The position numbers and the translations under genes are program-made. Under the pieces are notes generated by a model. The model saw only the letters and a program-made list of their open reading frames with translations. It had not been told where the DNA came from and searched no databases. This document shows, in pieces, positions 1-7,664 of a DNA stretch of 64,000 nt (position 1 is the first letter of the stretch; every line of letters begins with the position of its first letter). Source of the stretch: Kineococcus xinjiangensis (GTDB lineage: Bacteria > Actinomycetota > Actinomycetes > Actinomycetales > Kineococcaceae); NCBI RefSeq assembly GCF_002934625.1, contig NZ_PTJD01000001.1:248001-312000 (forward strand), given 5' to 3'.

Positions 1-2554
1 CGCCCGCGCGCACCTCCGCCGCGACCTGCGCCTGGGCCGCGCGGCGCTGCCGCTGCAGCGCCGCCCGCTCCCGCGCGCGCCGCTCCTCCGCCGCCGCCCG
101 TTCCAGGCTCTCGGCGCGCCCGGCCAGGGCGCGCACGCGCTCCTCGGCGGTGCGCAGGGCCAGGCGGGCGTCGGTCTCGGCGCGGCCGGCGGCGCGGGCC
201 GCCTCGGCGAGGCGGTCGCGCTCCTCCGTGCCCACGTCGGCGGGCTCGTCGCCGGCCTCCCCGGCGGCGCGCAGGCGCTCCTCCAGCTCCACGAGGGCGT
301 GGCGGTCGGTGACGAGGCGCTCCTGCACGCCCGCGAGCGTGCCGCGGGCGCGCTCGGCCTCCGCGGCCGCCGAGCGCACCGAGGCGGCGAGCTGGGCGAG
401 CTGCTCGGCGACCGCCGCCATCCTGGCGTCGGACTGGTGCAGCTGCTCCAGGGCGGCCTCCACCCGCTGGGCGGCGCCTGCCTGCTCCTCCTGCGCCGTC
501 CGCACCGCGGCGCGGGCGCCCTCGTGCCGGCGCGCGGCGGCGGCCAGGGCGTCGGCGGCCTCGTCGACGGCCGCCTGCACCTGCAGCAGGCTGGGTGCGG
601 AGGACGAGCCGCCCTCCGCGACGTTGGCGCCGAGGAGGTCGCCCTCGCGGGTGACGGCGACGAGCTGCGGGGAGTCCGCCACGAGCGCCCGGGCCGCGGC
701 GAGGTCGTCGACGACCACGACGTGCCCGAGCAGGCGGGTGAGGGCCGCGCGCAGCTGCGCGGGCGCCTCCACCAGGTCCAGCGCCGCCCGGGCGCCGGCG
801 GGCGGCACGGCGCGCGGGGCGTCGGCGTCGCCCGCGACGAGCATCCGCGCCCGCCCGGCGTCGCCCGCCCTGAGGTGGTCGATGGCGGCGGTGGCGTCCT
901 CGGGAGAGGCCACCGCCACCGCATCGGCCGTGGCGCCGAGCGCCGCGGACACGGCCCGCTCGTAGCCGGGGCGCACGCTGAGCAGGGCGGCCACCGACCC
1001 CAGGACCCCGGACAGGCGCTCGCCGGCCGCCAGCAGCGCCCCGGCGCCGTCCTTGCGCGCCAGACCGATCTCCAGCGCCTCCTTGCGGGCGGCCCAGGTG
1101 GCGCGCTCGCGCTCGGCGGTGGCCTCCTCCGCCCGCGCTGCCCGCAGGGCCTCCTGCGCCCGCCGCAGCGCCTCCTCCGCGGCCTCATGCTCGGCGTCGA
1201 GGCCTTCCTCGCCCTCCTCGACGCCCGCGACCTGCTCCTGCAGCGCCGCCAGCCCGGCCTCGGCCTCCCGGCGCCGCTCCTCCGCCCCGGCCACGGCCGC
1301 GAGCAGGCGCTCCACCTCCGCCTCACCGGCCTCCACGCGGCTGCGGCGGGCCGCGACCTGCCCGCCGAGGCGCGCCAGGCCCTCCCTGCGGTCGGCGGCG
1401 GCGCGCAGGGCGGTGGCGACGCGCCGGTCCTCCTCCGCGGCGGCGCGGTCCGCCTCGGCGCGGGTGGCCAGCGCGACGTCGAGGGCCTCGCGGGCGGAGC
1501 GGGCGGTGGCGGCGAGCTCCGCCTCCTCCGCCCGCACGCGCTGCGCGGACGCCAGCAGCTCCTCGGGGTCGCGGCGGGCGACGTGCTCCTCCGGGGCCTG
1601 CGAGAGCAGCCGCAGGCGCTCCGCGGCGAGGGCGCGCACGCCCTCCAGGCGCTCGGCGAGGCCGCCGAGGCGGTGGAAGGTGTCCACGGCCCGCGCCAGC
1701 TCGGGCGCCGCGGCGACCGCCTGCTCCTCGGCCGCCGCCAGCCGGGCACCGGCCTCCGCCAGTTCCCCCTCCACCGCGTCGCGGCGGGCCAGCAGCGCGG
1801 CCTCGTCGGCCTCCTCCCGCTGCAGCCCGGACACCGCCTGCACGAGGTCGTCGGCGAGGAGGCGGGCGCGGGCGTCGCGCAGGTCGGCCTGCACGACCTG
1901 CGCGCGGCGGGCGGCCTCGGCCTGCCGGCCCAGGGGCTTGAGCTGGCGGCGGATCTCACCGACGAGGTCGCCGACGCGCTGGAGGTTGGCCTCCATCGCG
2001 TCGAGCTTGCGCAGCGCCTTCTCCTTGCGCCGCCGGTGCTTGAGGACCCCGGCGGCCTCCTCGATGAACGCGCGGCGCTCCTCCGGGGAGGCGTGCAGGA
2101 CGGCGTCGATCTGCCCCTGGCCGACGATGACGTGCATCTCGCGGCCGATGCCGGAGTCCGACAGCAGCTCCTGCACGTCGAGGAGGCGGCAGGTGGAGCC
2201 GTTGATGGCGTACTCGCTGCCACCGGTGCGGAACATCGTCCGGGTGACGGTCACCTCGGAGTAGTCGATGGGCAGCCGGCCGTCGGAGTTGTCGATGGTG
2301 AGGCTGACCTCGGCGCGACCCAGGGCGGCGCGCCCGCCGGGGCCCGTGGTGCCGGCGAAGATGACGTCCTCCATCTTCCCGCCGCGCAGCGACTTCGCGC
2401 TGTGCTCCCCCATCACCCACGCCAGGGCGTCCACCACGTTGGACTTGCCGGAGCCGTTGGGCCCGACCACGCAGGTGATGCCCGGCTCGAGGCGCAGCGT
2501 CGTCGCCGAGGCGAACGACTTGAACCCCTTGAGGGTGAGGGTCTTCAGGTGCAC
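1..2554 (-). CDS. smc: Chromosome segregation ATPase SMC (N-terminal ~851 aa, C-terminus outside window)
   Basis: SMC is the coiled-coil ATPase of bacterial condensin; with ScpA and ScpB it compacts and segregates the chromosome. Reading starts at a GTG (2554-2552) and gives VHLKTLTLKGFKSFAS, followed by the Walker A segment GPNGSGKSN at residues 31-39. A QGQIDAVLHASPEERRAFIEEAAG stretch lies near residue 140. Long Ala/Arg/Glu-rich coiled coil follows, and a hinge (GVLGSVAALLSVRPGYERAV region) lies near residues 500-530. The frame is open to base 1, so the second coiled coil is incomplete and the C-terminal ABC head (usual length about 1,180 aa) is missing. It is the last visible gene of the recG-to-smc minus-strand run. 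Family identification is secure. Confidence 0.96.
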   Translation of the reverse strand, partial: MHLKTLTLKGFKSFASATTLRLEPGITCVVGPNGSGKSNVVDALAWVMGEHSAKSLRGGKMEDVIFAGTTGPGGRAALGRAEVSLTIDNSDGRLPIDYSEVTVTRTMFRTGGSEYAINGSTCRLLDVQELLSDSGIGREMHVIVGQGQIDAVLHASPEERRAFIEEAAGVLKHRRRKEKALRKLDAMEANLQRVGDLVGEIRRQLKPLGRQAEAARRAQVVQADLRDARARLLADDLVQAVSGLQREEADEAALLARRDAVEGELAEAGARLAAAEEQAVAAAPELARAVDTFHRLGGLAERLEGVRALAAERLRLLSQAPEEHVARRDPEELLASAQRVRAEEAELAATARSAREALDVALATRAEADRAAAEEDRRVATALRAAADRREGLARLGGQVAARRSRVEAGEAEVERLLAAVAGAEERRREAEAGLAALQEQVAGVEEGEEGLDAEHEAAEEALRRAQEALRAARAEEATAERERATWAARKEALEIGLARKDGAGALLAAGERLSGVLGSVAALLSVRPGYERAVSAALGATADAVAVASPEDATAAIDHLRAGDAGRARMLVAGDADAPRAVPPAGARAALDLVEAPAQLRAALTRLLGHVVVVDDLAAARALVADSPQLVAVTREGDLLGANVAEGGSSSAPSLLQVQAAVDEAADALAAAARRHEGARAAVRTAQEEQAGAAQRVEAALEQLHQSDARMAAVAEQLAQLAASVRSAAAEAERARGTLAGVQERLVTDRHALVELEERLRAAGEAGDEPADVGTEERDRLAEAARAAGRAETDARLALRTAEERVRALAGRAESLERAAAEERRARERAALQRQRRAAQAQVAAEVRAG

Positions 2555-2652
2555 GGGGATCGAGGGTAGTTCCCGCGGCGGACCCTGCCGGACAGCGCGC
2601 GCAGCACCGGGCGCGTTCCGCTCGCTCGCGCGGGGTGGGTCAGCGGGGTGGG

Positions 2653-3024
2653 TCAGCGCTCCACGAACCCGCGGACGCCGCGGGGGCCGTCCCAACGCTC
2701 CACCACGCCCTCCACCCGCCCGGGCCTGTCGCCGGCGGCGTCGGGGTGCAGGCGCCGCAGGAGCTCCTCGCACGCGGCCCGCGGGCCCTCGGCGACGACC
2801 TCGACGCGGCCGTCGGGGCGGTTGGACGCGGAGCCCGCCAGCCCGAGGGCGAGGGCCTGCGAGCGCGTCCACCAGCGGAACCCGACGCCCTGGACCTGCC
2901 CCCGCACCCACGCGGTCAGGCGCACGGCCTCGATCGCCTCCTGCGGGTCGGCCTCCTGCGGGTCGGCCTCCTGCGGGTCGACCTCCAGCGGGGTCGGCTG
3001 CTGCGGGGGCGGGGACTCGCTCAC
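2653..3024 (-). CDS. acyP: Acylphosphatase with a repetitive N-terminal extension
   Basis: Acylphosphatases hydrolyse the carboxyl-phosphate bond of acyl phosphates in the cytosol. The domain runs from about residue 33 to the end. It contains the signature [11 protein letters not shown], with the phosphate-binding arginine, and later a [14 protein letters not shown] stretch that supplies the catalytic Asn. The protein is 123 aa, about 30 longer than the usual 90-95 aa, because of an acidic N-terminal tail with three DPQEA repeats encoded by 15-bp DNA repeats at about 2937-2985. The ATG at 3024 is the only obvious start; an internal start after the repeats cannot be excluded. It lies between mutM and smc on the same strand, and two copies of a 49-bp palindromic repeat separate it from mutM. 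Confidence 0.88.
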   Translation of the reverse strand: MSESPPPQQPTPLEVDPQEADPQEADPQEAIEAVRLTAWVRGQVQGVGFRWWTRSQALALGLAGSASNRPDGRVEVVAEGPRAACEELLRRLHPDAAGDRPGRVEGVVERWDGPRGVRGFVER

Positions 3025-3039
3025 CCGGCCAGGCTAGGC

Positions 3040-3088
3040 GGGGACGTTGCGCAGCCGACACGCCGGTGTCGCGCAGCCGGACGTCCCC
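3040..3088. repeat. 49-bp palindromic repeat, copy 1
   Basis: An imperfect palindrome with outer arms GGGGACGT/ACGTCCCC and inner arms CGACAC/GTGTCG around GCCG. Copy 2 is identical except for one base in the right half and lies 24 bp away; three more copies lie at 29.4-29.6 kb. It is intergenic between mutM and acyP. It resembles REP-type extragenic palindromes. It is transcribed if mutM and acyP form one operon and would then fold into a strong hairpin. Confidence 0.8.
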
Positions 3089-3112
3089 GCCCACCGGCAG
3101 GCACCCGGGCAC

Positions 3113-3161
3113 GGGGACGTTGCGCAGCCGACACGCCGGTGTCGCGCGGCCGGACGTCCCC
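3113..3161. repeat. 49-bp palindromic repeat, copy 2
   Basis: Second copy of the element at 3040, same orientation, same 49-bp core length, start-to-start period 73 bp. Outer arms GGGGACGT/ACGTCCCC are perfect. Confidence 0.8.
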
Positions 3162-3213
3162 GCCCACGCCCACTTGTGCTCCCGCCGGGGGCCCCGCCCG
3201 CCCGGACCGCGCC

Positions 3214-4137
3214 TCACCAGTGCGCGTTGCGGGGCACCGGCTGGCAGCGGGGGCAGGTGAAGGAGGAGCGGTTCATGAAGGCGTCGCGGCGCACCGGCTC
3301 CTCGCAGCGCCGGCAGGGGCCACCCGCCCGGCCGTAGACGGCCAGGGAGCGCTCGAAGTAGCCGCTGGCGCCGTTGACGTTGACGTAGAGGGAGTCGAAG
3401 CTCGTCCCGCCCGCCGCCAGGGCCGCCGTCATCACCTCGCGCAGCCCTGCCAGCACGTCGGCGACCTGCGCTCGGGTCAGGGACGCGGTGCGCCGGGCGT
3501 AGTGCAGGCCCGCCCGCCACAGCGCCTCGTCGGCGTAGATGTTGCCGACGCCGGAGACGAGGGTCTGGTCCAGCAGCGCCCGCTTCAGCCCGGTGGCCCT
3601 GCGCCGAAGCCGCAGCGCGAACGCGTCGTCGTCGAAGGCCGGGTCGAGGGGGTCGCGGGCGATGTGCGCCACCGGGGCGGGCAGCGTCCGCGCCCACTCG
3701 GCGTCCGGGTGCTCGCCGGCTCCCCCGGCCCCGCCGTCGGGGGCCGGCACCAGGGGGACCACCGCGATGCCGCCGAAGGTGCGCTGGTCGACGAAGCGCA
3801 GCTCGTGCCCGCCGTCGGTGAAGCGCCAGCGGGCGCGCAGGTGCTTCTCCTCGGGCGCCGCGGGCTCCTCGACCAGCAGCTGACCGCTCATGCCCAGGTG
3901 CACGACGAGGGCCTCGGCGACCCGGTGCTCGCGGTGCAGCGGCAACCACAGGTACTTCCCGCGGCGCGCTGCGTCGGCGACGTCGGCACCGGTCATCCGC
4001 AGCACCGCGTCGGCGGCCCCGGCGGCGTGACGTCGCACCGCCCGCTCGTGCAGGACCTCCGCCTCCGCCACGCCGCGGCCGACGACCCAGCGGGCCAGGC
4101 CGCGGCGGACGACCTCCACCTCGGGCAGCTCGGGCAC
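3214..4137 (-). CDS. mutM: Formamidopyrimidine-DNA glycosylase (Fpg/MutM)
   Basis: This base-excision repair enzyme removes 8-oxoguanine and formamidopyrimidines and nicks the abasic site by beta/delta elimination. The N-terminus [14 protein letters not shown] supplies the catalytic Pro2 (after Met removal) and Glu3. The conserved lysine lies in [10 protein letters not shown], and a helix-two-turn-helix segment [20 protein letters not shown] is present. The C-terminal zinc finger is complete: CRRC, then CPRC 16 residues later. Length 307 aa is slightly above the usual 270-290, with a Gly/Ala-rich insertion near residue 130. It is immediately downstream of rnc (21-bp gap), the conserved rnc-mutM order of actinobacteria. 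Confidence 0.96.
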   Translation of the reverse strand: MPELPEVEVVRRGLARWVVGRGVAEAEVLHERAVRRHAAGAADAVLRMTGADVADAARRGKYLWLPLHREHRVAEALVVHLGMSGQLLVEEPAAPEEKHLRARWRFTDGGHELRFVDQRTFGGIAVVPLVPAPDGGAGGAGEHPDAEWARTLPAPVAHIARDPLDPAFDDDAFALRLRRRATGLKRALLDQTLVSGVGNIYADEALWRAGLHYARRTASLTRAQVADVLAGLREVMTAALAAGGTSFDSLYVNVNGASGYFERSLAVYGRAGGPCRRCEEPVRRDAFMNRSSFTCPRCQPVPRNAHW

Positions 4138-4158
4138 GGACGCCTCCCGGGGGGTCGA

Positions 4159-4917
4159 TCAGCCGTCGACGCGGGAGGTGGTGCGCACCTCGGAGGCGGC
4201 CTGGGCCTCGCGCAGGGCCTCCACGGCGGCCGCGGCGGCCCGCTGCTCGGCCTCCTTCTTGCTGCGGCCGCTGCCGGAGCCGAGGACGGTGCCCGCCACG
4301 ACGGCGTCGGCGTCGAAGTGCTTGGCGTGGTCGGGCCCCTCGTCGCGCACGGCGTAGGCGGGCACGCCCAGGCCGGCGGAGGCGGTGAGCTCCTGCAGGG
4401 TCGTCTTCCAGTCGTTGCCGGCGCCGAGGCGCTCGGCCGCGTCGATCAGCGGCGTGACGAGGCGCAGCACGAGGGCGCGGGCGGCGTCGAGGCCGCTGGC
4501 CAGGTACGCCGCTCCGATGACCGCCTCGAGGGTGTCGGCGAGGATGGAGGACTTGTCCCGGCCGCCGGTGGTCTCCTCGCCCTTGCCCAGGCGGACGTGG
4601 TCGCCGAGGTCCAGCTGGCGGGCGACGTCGGCGAGGGCGCGCATGTTGACCACGGCCGCGCGCAGCTTCGCCAGCTGCCCCTCGGGAACGCTGGGGTGGC
4701 GGTGGTACAGGGTGTCGGTGACGACGAGGCCGAGCACTGAGTCACCGAGGAACTCCAGGCGCTCGTTCGTCGGCAGCCCGCCGTTCTCGTACGCGTAGGA
4801 GCGGTGCGTCAGCGCCTGCACCAGCAGGGCCGCACCGATCCGCAGGCCGAGGCGCTCCTCCAGGCGGGCGAGGTCGTCCCCGCCCGCCTGGGAGTGCCCG
4901 GCGTTCGTGCCGACCAG
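4159..4917 (-). CDS. rnc: Ribonuclease III (start uncertain)
   Basis: RNase III cuts double-stranded RNA, maturing rRNA precursors. The signature [15 protein letters not shown] is present, and a C-terminal dsRNA-binding domain runs from [15 protein letters not shown] to the end. The first ordinary start codon, GTG at 4821, gives VQALTHRSY and would delete the conserved first helix. In-frame sequence upstream of it reads [26 protein letters not shown], exactly the missing helix, and stays open back into rpmF. No ATG, GTG or TTG exists in that stretch. I therefore place the start at a CTG at 4917, two bases after the rpmF stop (252 aa); this is inference. The conservative alternative is 4821 (220 aa). 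Confidence 0.9.
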   Translation of the reverse strand: MVGTNAGHSQAGGDDLARLEERLGLRIGAALLVQALTHRSYAYENGGLPTNERLEFLGDSVLGLVVTDTLYHRHPSVPEGQLAKLRAAVVNMRALADVARQLDLGDHVRLGKGEETTGGRDKSSILADTLEAVIGAAYLASGLDAARALVLRLVTPLIDAAERLGAGNDWKTTLQELTASAGLGVPAYAVRDEGPDHAKHFDADAVVAGTVLGSGSGRSKKEAEQRAAAAAVEALREAQAASEVRTTSRVDG

Positions 4918-4918
4918 C

Positions 4919-5122
4919 TCAGAGGTCCTTGACCTTGCGGCCCTTGTACTCGAGGTACAGCGGGGTGCCCGCCGAGTCGGTGACCACGCGGGCCTGGTGC
5001 GGGCGGGCGTGCACGACCTGGCCGCGCTCGACCGTGGTGGTCAGGGTGGGCTCCGACGCCTTCCACTGCGCGCGACGGGACCGGGTGTTGCTGCGGGACA
5101 TCTTCCGCTTCGGAACGGCCAC
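4919..5122 (-). CDS. rpmF: 50S ribosomal protein bL32
   Basis: A 67-aa basic protein starting [21 protein letters not shown], the canonical bL32 N-terminus, and ending [10 protein letters not shown]. It starts at GTG 5122, two bases after the stop of the DUF177 gene, so translation is probably coupled. No zinc-binding cysteine pairs are visible, so this is the C-minus form of the protein. The order DUF177-rpmF-rnc is widely conserved in bacteria. Confidence 0.95.
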   Translation of the reverse strand: MAVPKRKMSRSNTRSRRAQWKASEPTLTTTVERGQVVHARPHQARVVTDSAGTPLYLEYKGRKVKDL

Positions 5123-5124
5123 GG

Positions 5125-5712
5125 TCAGCTCTTCTCTCTCGGGTCGGACGGGTTCTGGGCGTCGTCCCCGGACGGGACGAGCCCCTGCAACGCGGCCCAG
5201 CGCGGGTCGGCGTTCTGGTGGGAGTGGTCGGGGTCCTCCGCGAGGTGGGCGCCGCAGTCGACGCACAGTCCCGGGCAGTCGTCCTCGCACACGGGCTGGA
5301 ACGGCAGGGCGAGCACGACCGCGTCGCGCACCACCGGCTCCAGGTCCAGCAGGTCGCCGTCGAGGCAGTGCAGCTCGTCGTCGTCCTCGGTGCTGGCCCG
5401 CTGCTCGTACGTGTAGAGCTCCTGCAGCTCCACCCGGACGTCGCGCTCGAGGTCGTCGAGGCAGCGCACGCACTCGCCCCTGACGCGGCCGGAGGCCGTG
5501 CCCGAGACGAGGACGCCCTCCATGACGGCCTCGAGGCGGAGCTCGAGGACGAGGTCGCTGCCCTCGGGGACGGCGATGACCTCGGTGCCGAGGTCGGCCG
5601 GGGCGGGCACGGTGCGCTCGACCTTGCGCATCGAGCCCGGGCGGCGGCCCAGCTCGTGCGTGGACAGCACGAGCGGCGCCTTCGGGTCGAGGTGACCCGC
5701 CTGCTCCCTCAC
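5125..5712 (-). CDS. DUF177 (YceD-like) protein
   Basis: This is a 195-aa member of the DUF177/YceD family, which almost always precedes rpmF and has been linked to 23S rRNA accumulation or processing in other organisms. The typical features are the CVRCLDDLERDVRVELQELY motif in the middle and a C-terminal Cys cluster CEDDCPGLCVDCGAHL. I chose GTG 5712 because a GAGGGA ribosome site sits just upstream and the protein begins VREQAGHLDPKAPLVLSTHELGRRPG as expected. The frame stays open to 5850, but the extra 46 residues are low-complexity Pro/Arg/Ser. Confidence 0.9.
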   Translation of the reverse strand: MREQAGHLDPKAPLVLSTHELGRRPGSMRKVERTVPAPADLGTEVIAVPEGSDLVLELRLEAVMEGVLVSGTASGRVRGECVRCLDDLERDVRVELQELYTYEQRASTEDDDELHCLDGDLLDLEPVVRDAVVLALPFQPVCEDDCPGLCVDCGAHLAEDPDHSHQNADPRWAALQGLVPSGDDAQNPSDPREKS

Positions 5713-5907
5713 GAACGCTCCCTCATCGGTGATCCCCCGGTGCGCGGATCGCGGAGACCGCGGAACCGCACCGGCGCTGGACGGCCCCGACACCCGTGGT
5801 CGGCTCCACCCGGAGGGGTGGCGCCGCTCACCAGCGTCGAGGCCAACCACCAGCCTAGCCGAGCGGAACGACCTCTCCCAAACCGCAGGCCGGGCGGGTG
5901 GCCGGAC

Positions 5908-6429
5908 TCAGGAGCCGCCGTCGCCGGAGCGCGCCGCGGGCTCCTCGGCGGCGGGTGCCTCCGCCTCGTCCCCGCCTGCCTCGGCGCGGCGGCTGCGCAG
6001 CCGCTCGCGCCCGCGGGCGGCCTGCTGCAGCAGCCGCTGGACCTCCGACTCGAAGTCGGCGAGCTTGCCGTCGCACCAGTCGTCGGCGTCGCTGCGCAGC
6101 CGCGCCGCCTCCTCCCGCGCGCTGGCGACGATGTGCTCGGCGCGCTCGCGGGCGGCCCGCATGACGGCCTGCTGCTCCACCAGTTCGTCGGCGCGGGCGC
6201 GGGCGTCGGCGACGACGTGCTCCGCCTCGGCGCGGGCGGCGGTGAGGACGTCGTCGCGGGCGGCGAGGACGTCACCGGCCTGCTGGACCTCCACCGGCAG
6301 CAGTCGCCGGATGTCGGAGACGAGCCGCAGCACGTCCTCGCGGTCGACGACGCAGGACGTGGACATGGGGATGCCTCGCGCCCCCGTCACGACCGCCGCG
6401 AGCTGGCCGAGCTTCTCGTGGACCTCCAC
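5908..6429 (-). CDS. SepIVA/DivIVA-like cell-division coiled-coil protein
   Basis: A 173-aa protein with an N-terminal VHEKLGQLAAVVTGARGIPMSTSCVVDREDVLRLVSDIRRLLP segment and a long alanine/glutamate/arginine coiled coil from about residue 55 to 140, then a Glu/Ala-rich acidic tail. By gene context (coaD - this gene - DUF177 - rpmF - rnc - mutM - smc) and architecture it corresponds to mycobacterial SepIVA (Rv2927c type), a septum-associated DivIVA-like protein; the name is inference from synteny and coiled-coil pattern. It starts at GTG 6429, two bases after the coaD stop. Confidence 0.8.
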   Translation of the reverse strand: MEVHEKLGQLAAVVTGARGIPMSTSCVVDREDVLRLVSDIRRLLPVEVQQAGDVLAARDDVLTAARAEAEHVVADARARADELVEQQAVMRAARERAEHIVASAREEAARLRSDADDWCDGKLADFESEVQRLLQQAARGRERLRSRRAEAGGDEAEAPAAEEPAARSGDGGS

Positions 6430-6431
6430 GA

Positions 6432-7019
6432 CTACCTGCCTTCCTCTGGCTGGACTGCCTCTGCTGCCGCTTGCCGCTGCCCGTCGGTCCCGCCGTGGCG
6501 CCCCTGCGCCGCGCGCCGCTGCTCCAACCGCTCCAACAGCGCGGGCAGCACGGTGGCCGGGACGAGCCCGGCGACGTCGCCGCCGTGACCGGCGACCTCC
6601 TTCACCAGGCTGGAGGAGATGTGCTCGTAGCGGGGGTCGCCCGCGAGGAACACGGTCTCCACCTCCTGGAGGTGGCGGTTCATCAGGGCCATCGGCAGCT
6701 CGTAGGCGAAGTCGGTGCCGCCGCGCAGGCCCTTGACCACCACGGGGGCGTCGAGCTCGCGGCAGTGGTCGACGAGCAGGCCGGTGGGCAGCGCGTGGAC
6801 CACGACCCGCTGCGCCTCGGGGGTGCCGGCGACGGACTCACGGACCATCGCGACGCGCTCGTCGAGGGTGAAGAGGGGGTCCTTGGCGGGGTTGGCCGCG
6901 ACGGAGACGACGACCTCGTCGAAGAGGCGCGCGGCGCGGAGGATCACGTCGACGTGGCCGACGGTCACGGGGTCGAAGCTGCCCGGGCACACGCAGCGGC
7001 GGGCGGGGACCTCGGGCAC
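6432..7019 (-). CDS. coaD: Phosphopantetheine adenylyltransferase
   Basis: CoaD transfers AMP from ATP to 4'-phosphopantetheine, the penultimate step of coenzyme A synthesis. The nucleotidyltransferase motif CPGSFDPVTVGHVDVI (T/H-x-G-H) is at residues 11-26, GLRGGTDFAYELPMALMN is central, and the second motif ISSSLVKEVAGHGGDV is near residue 132. The protein is 195 aa; the usual length is about 160, and the extra residues are a disordered Gln/Glu/Gly-rich C-terminus. It is tightly spaced with sepIVA downstream. Confidence 0.95.
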   Translation of the reverse strand: MPEVPARRCVCPGSFDPVTVGHVDVILRAARLFDEVVVSVAANPAKDPLFTLDERVAMVRESVAGTPEAQRVVVHALPTGLLVDHCRELDAPVVVKGLRGGTDFAYELPMALMNRHLQEVETVFLAGDPRYEHISSSLVKEVAGHGGDVAGLVPATVLPALLERLEQRRAAQGRHGGTDGQRQAAAEAVQPEEGR

Positions 7020-7112
7020 GGGCAGAACCTAGCAGCGCCGGACCACGCCGCCGCGCTCCGCGGCCCCCGCCCCCACCCGTGCGGGCGCCCCCGCCAGTTC
7101 CGGACGGCCGGT

Positions 7113-7664
7113 TCAGGACGGCCCGGCGGACCACAGCGCCGTCTCCCCGTAGCGGCGGCTGTCCTCGACCTCCCAGCCGGCGGGCCAGGTGGGCTCGGGG
7201 CTGCGGCTGCTGCGCTCGACGACGACGAGGGCCCGGGGGGCCAGCGCCGGGGCCAGGGCGGCGAGGACGGCGGCCAGGTCCTGCTCGCCGAGGGGGTACG
7301 GCGGGTCGGCGAAGACGAGGTCGAAGCCCGCCGGCGAGGCGGCGGCGAGGTAGCGCTCCACCCTGTCCGCCACGACCCGCACCTCCGGCAGCCCGAGGGC
7401 GGCGGCGTTGGCGCGGGCGACGGCCGCCGCGGCGCGGGCGGACTCCACGAGCACCGCGGAGGCGGCCCCCCGGCTGACGGCCTCCAGCCCGAGGGCGCCG
7501 GAGCCCGCGTAGAGGTCGAGCACGCGCGCCCCGTCGACCACGTCGAGGGCCTCCAGGCGGGAGAAGAGCGCCTCCCGGACGCGGTCGCTGGTGGGGCGGG
7601 TGCCTGCCCCGGGTGGCACCCGCAGGGTCCGTCCGCCGGCGGCCCCGGCCACGATGCGGGTCAC
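7113..7664 (-). CDS. rsmD: 16S rRNA (guanine966-N2)-methyltransferase RsmD
   Basis: An AdoMet-dependent methyltransferase of 183 aa that modifies G966 of 16S rRNA. Visible motifs are VTRIVAGAAGGRTLRVPPGAGTRPTSDRVREALFSRL at the N-terminus, the SAM-binding loop LDLYAGSGALGLEA and the catalytic DPPY in FADPPYPL. The GTG start at 7664 overlaps the recG stop by four bases (GTGA), so the two are translationally coupled. The usual recG-rsmD-coaD order of actinobacteria is kept. Confidence 0.95.
   Translation of the reverse strand: MTRIVAGAAGGRTLRVPPGAGTRPTSDRVREALFSRLEALDVVDGARVLDLYAGSGALGLEAVSRGAASAVLVESARAAAAVARANAAALGLPEVRVVADRVERYLAAASPAGFDLVFADPPYPLGEQDLAAVLAALAPALAPRALVVVERSSRSPEPTWPAGWEVEDSRRYGETALWSAGPS

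Noticed and set aside
299-2569. Long plus-strand open frame of 756 codons
   Set aside because: It is the antisense shadow of smc; composition is Arg/Gly/Leu-rich with no domain, while the minus strand encodes a clear SMC.
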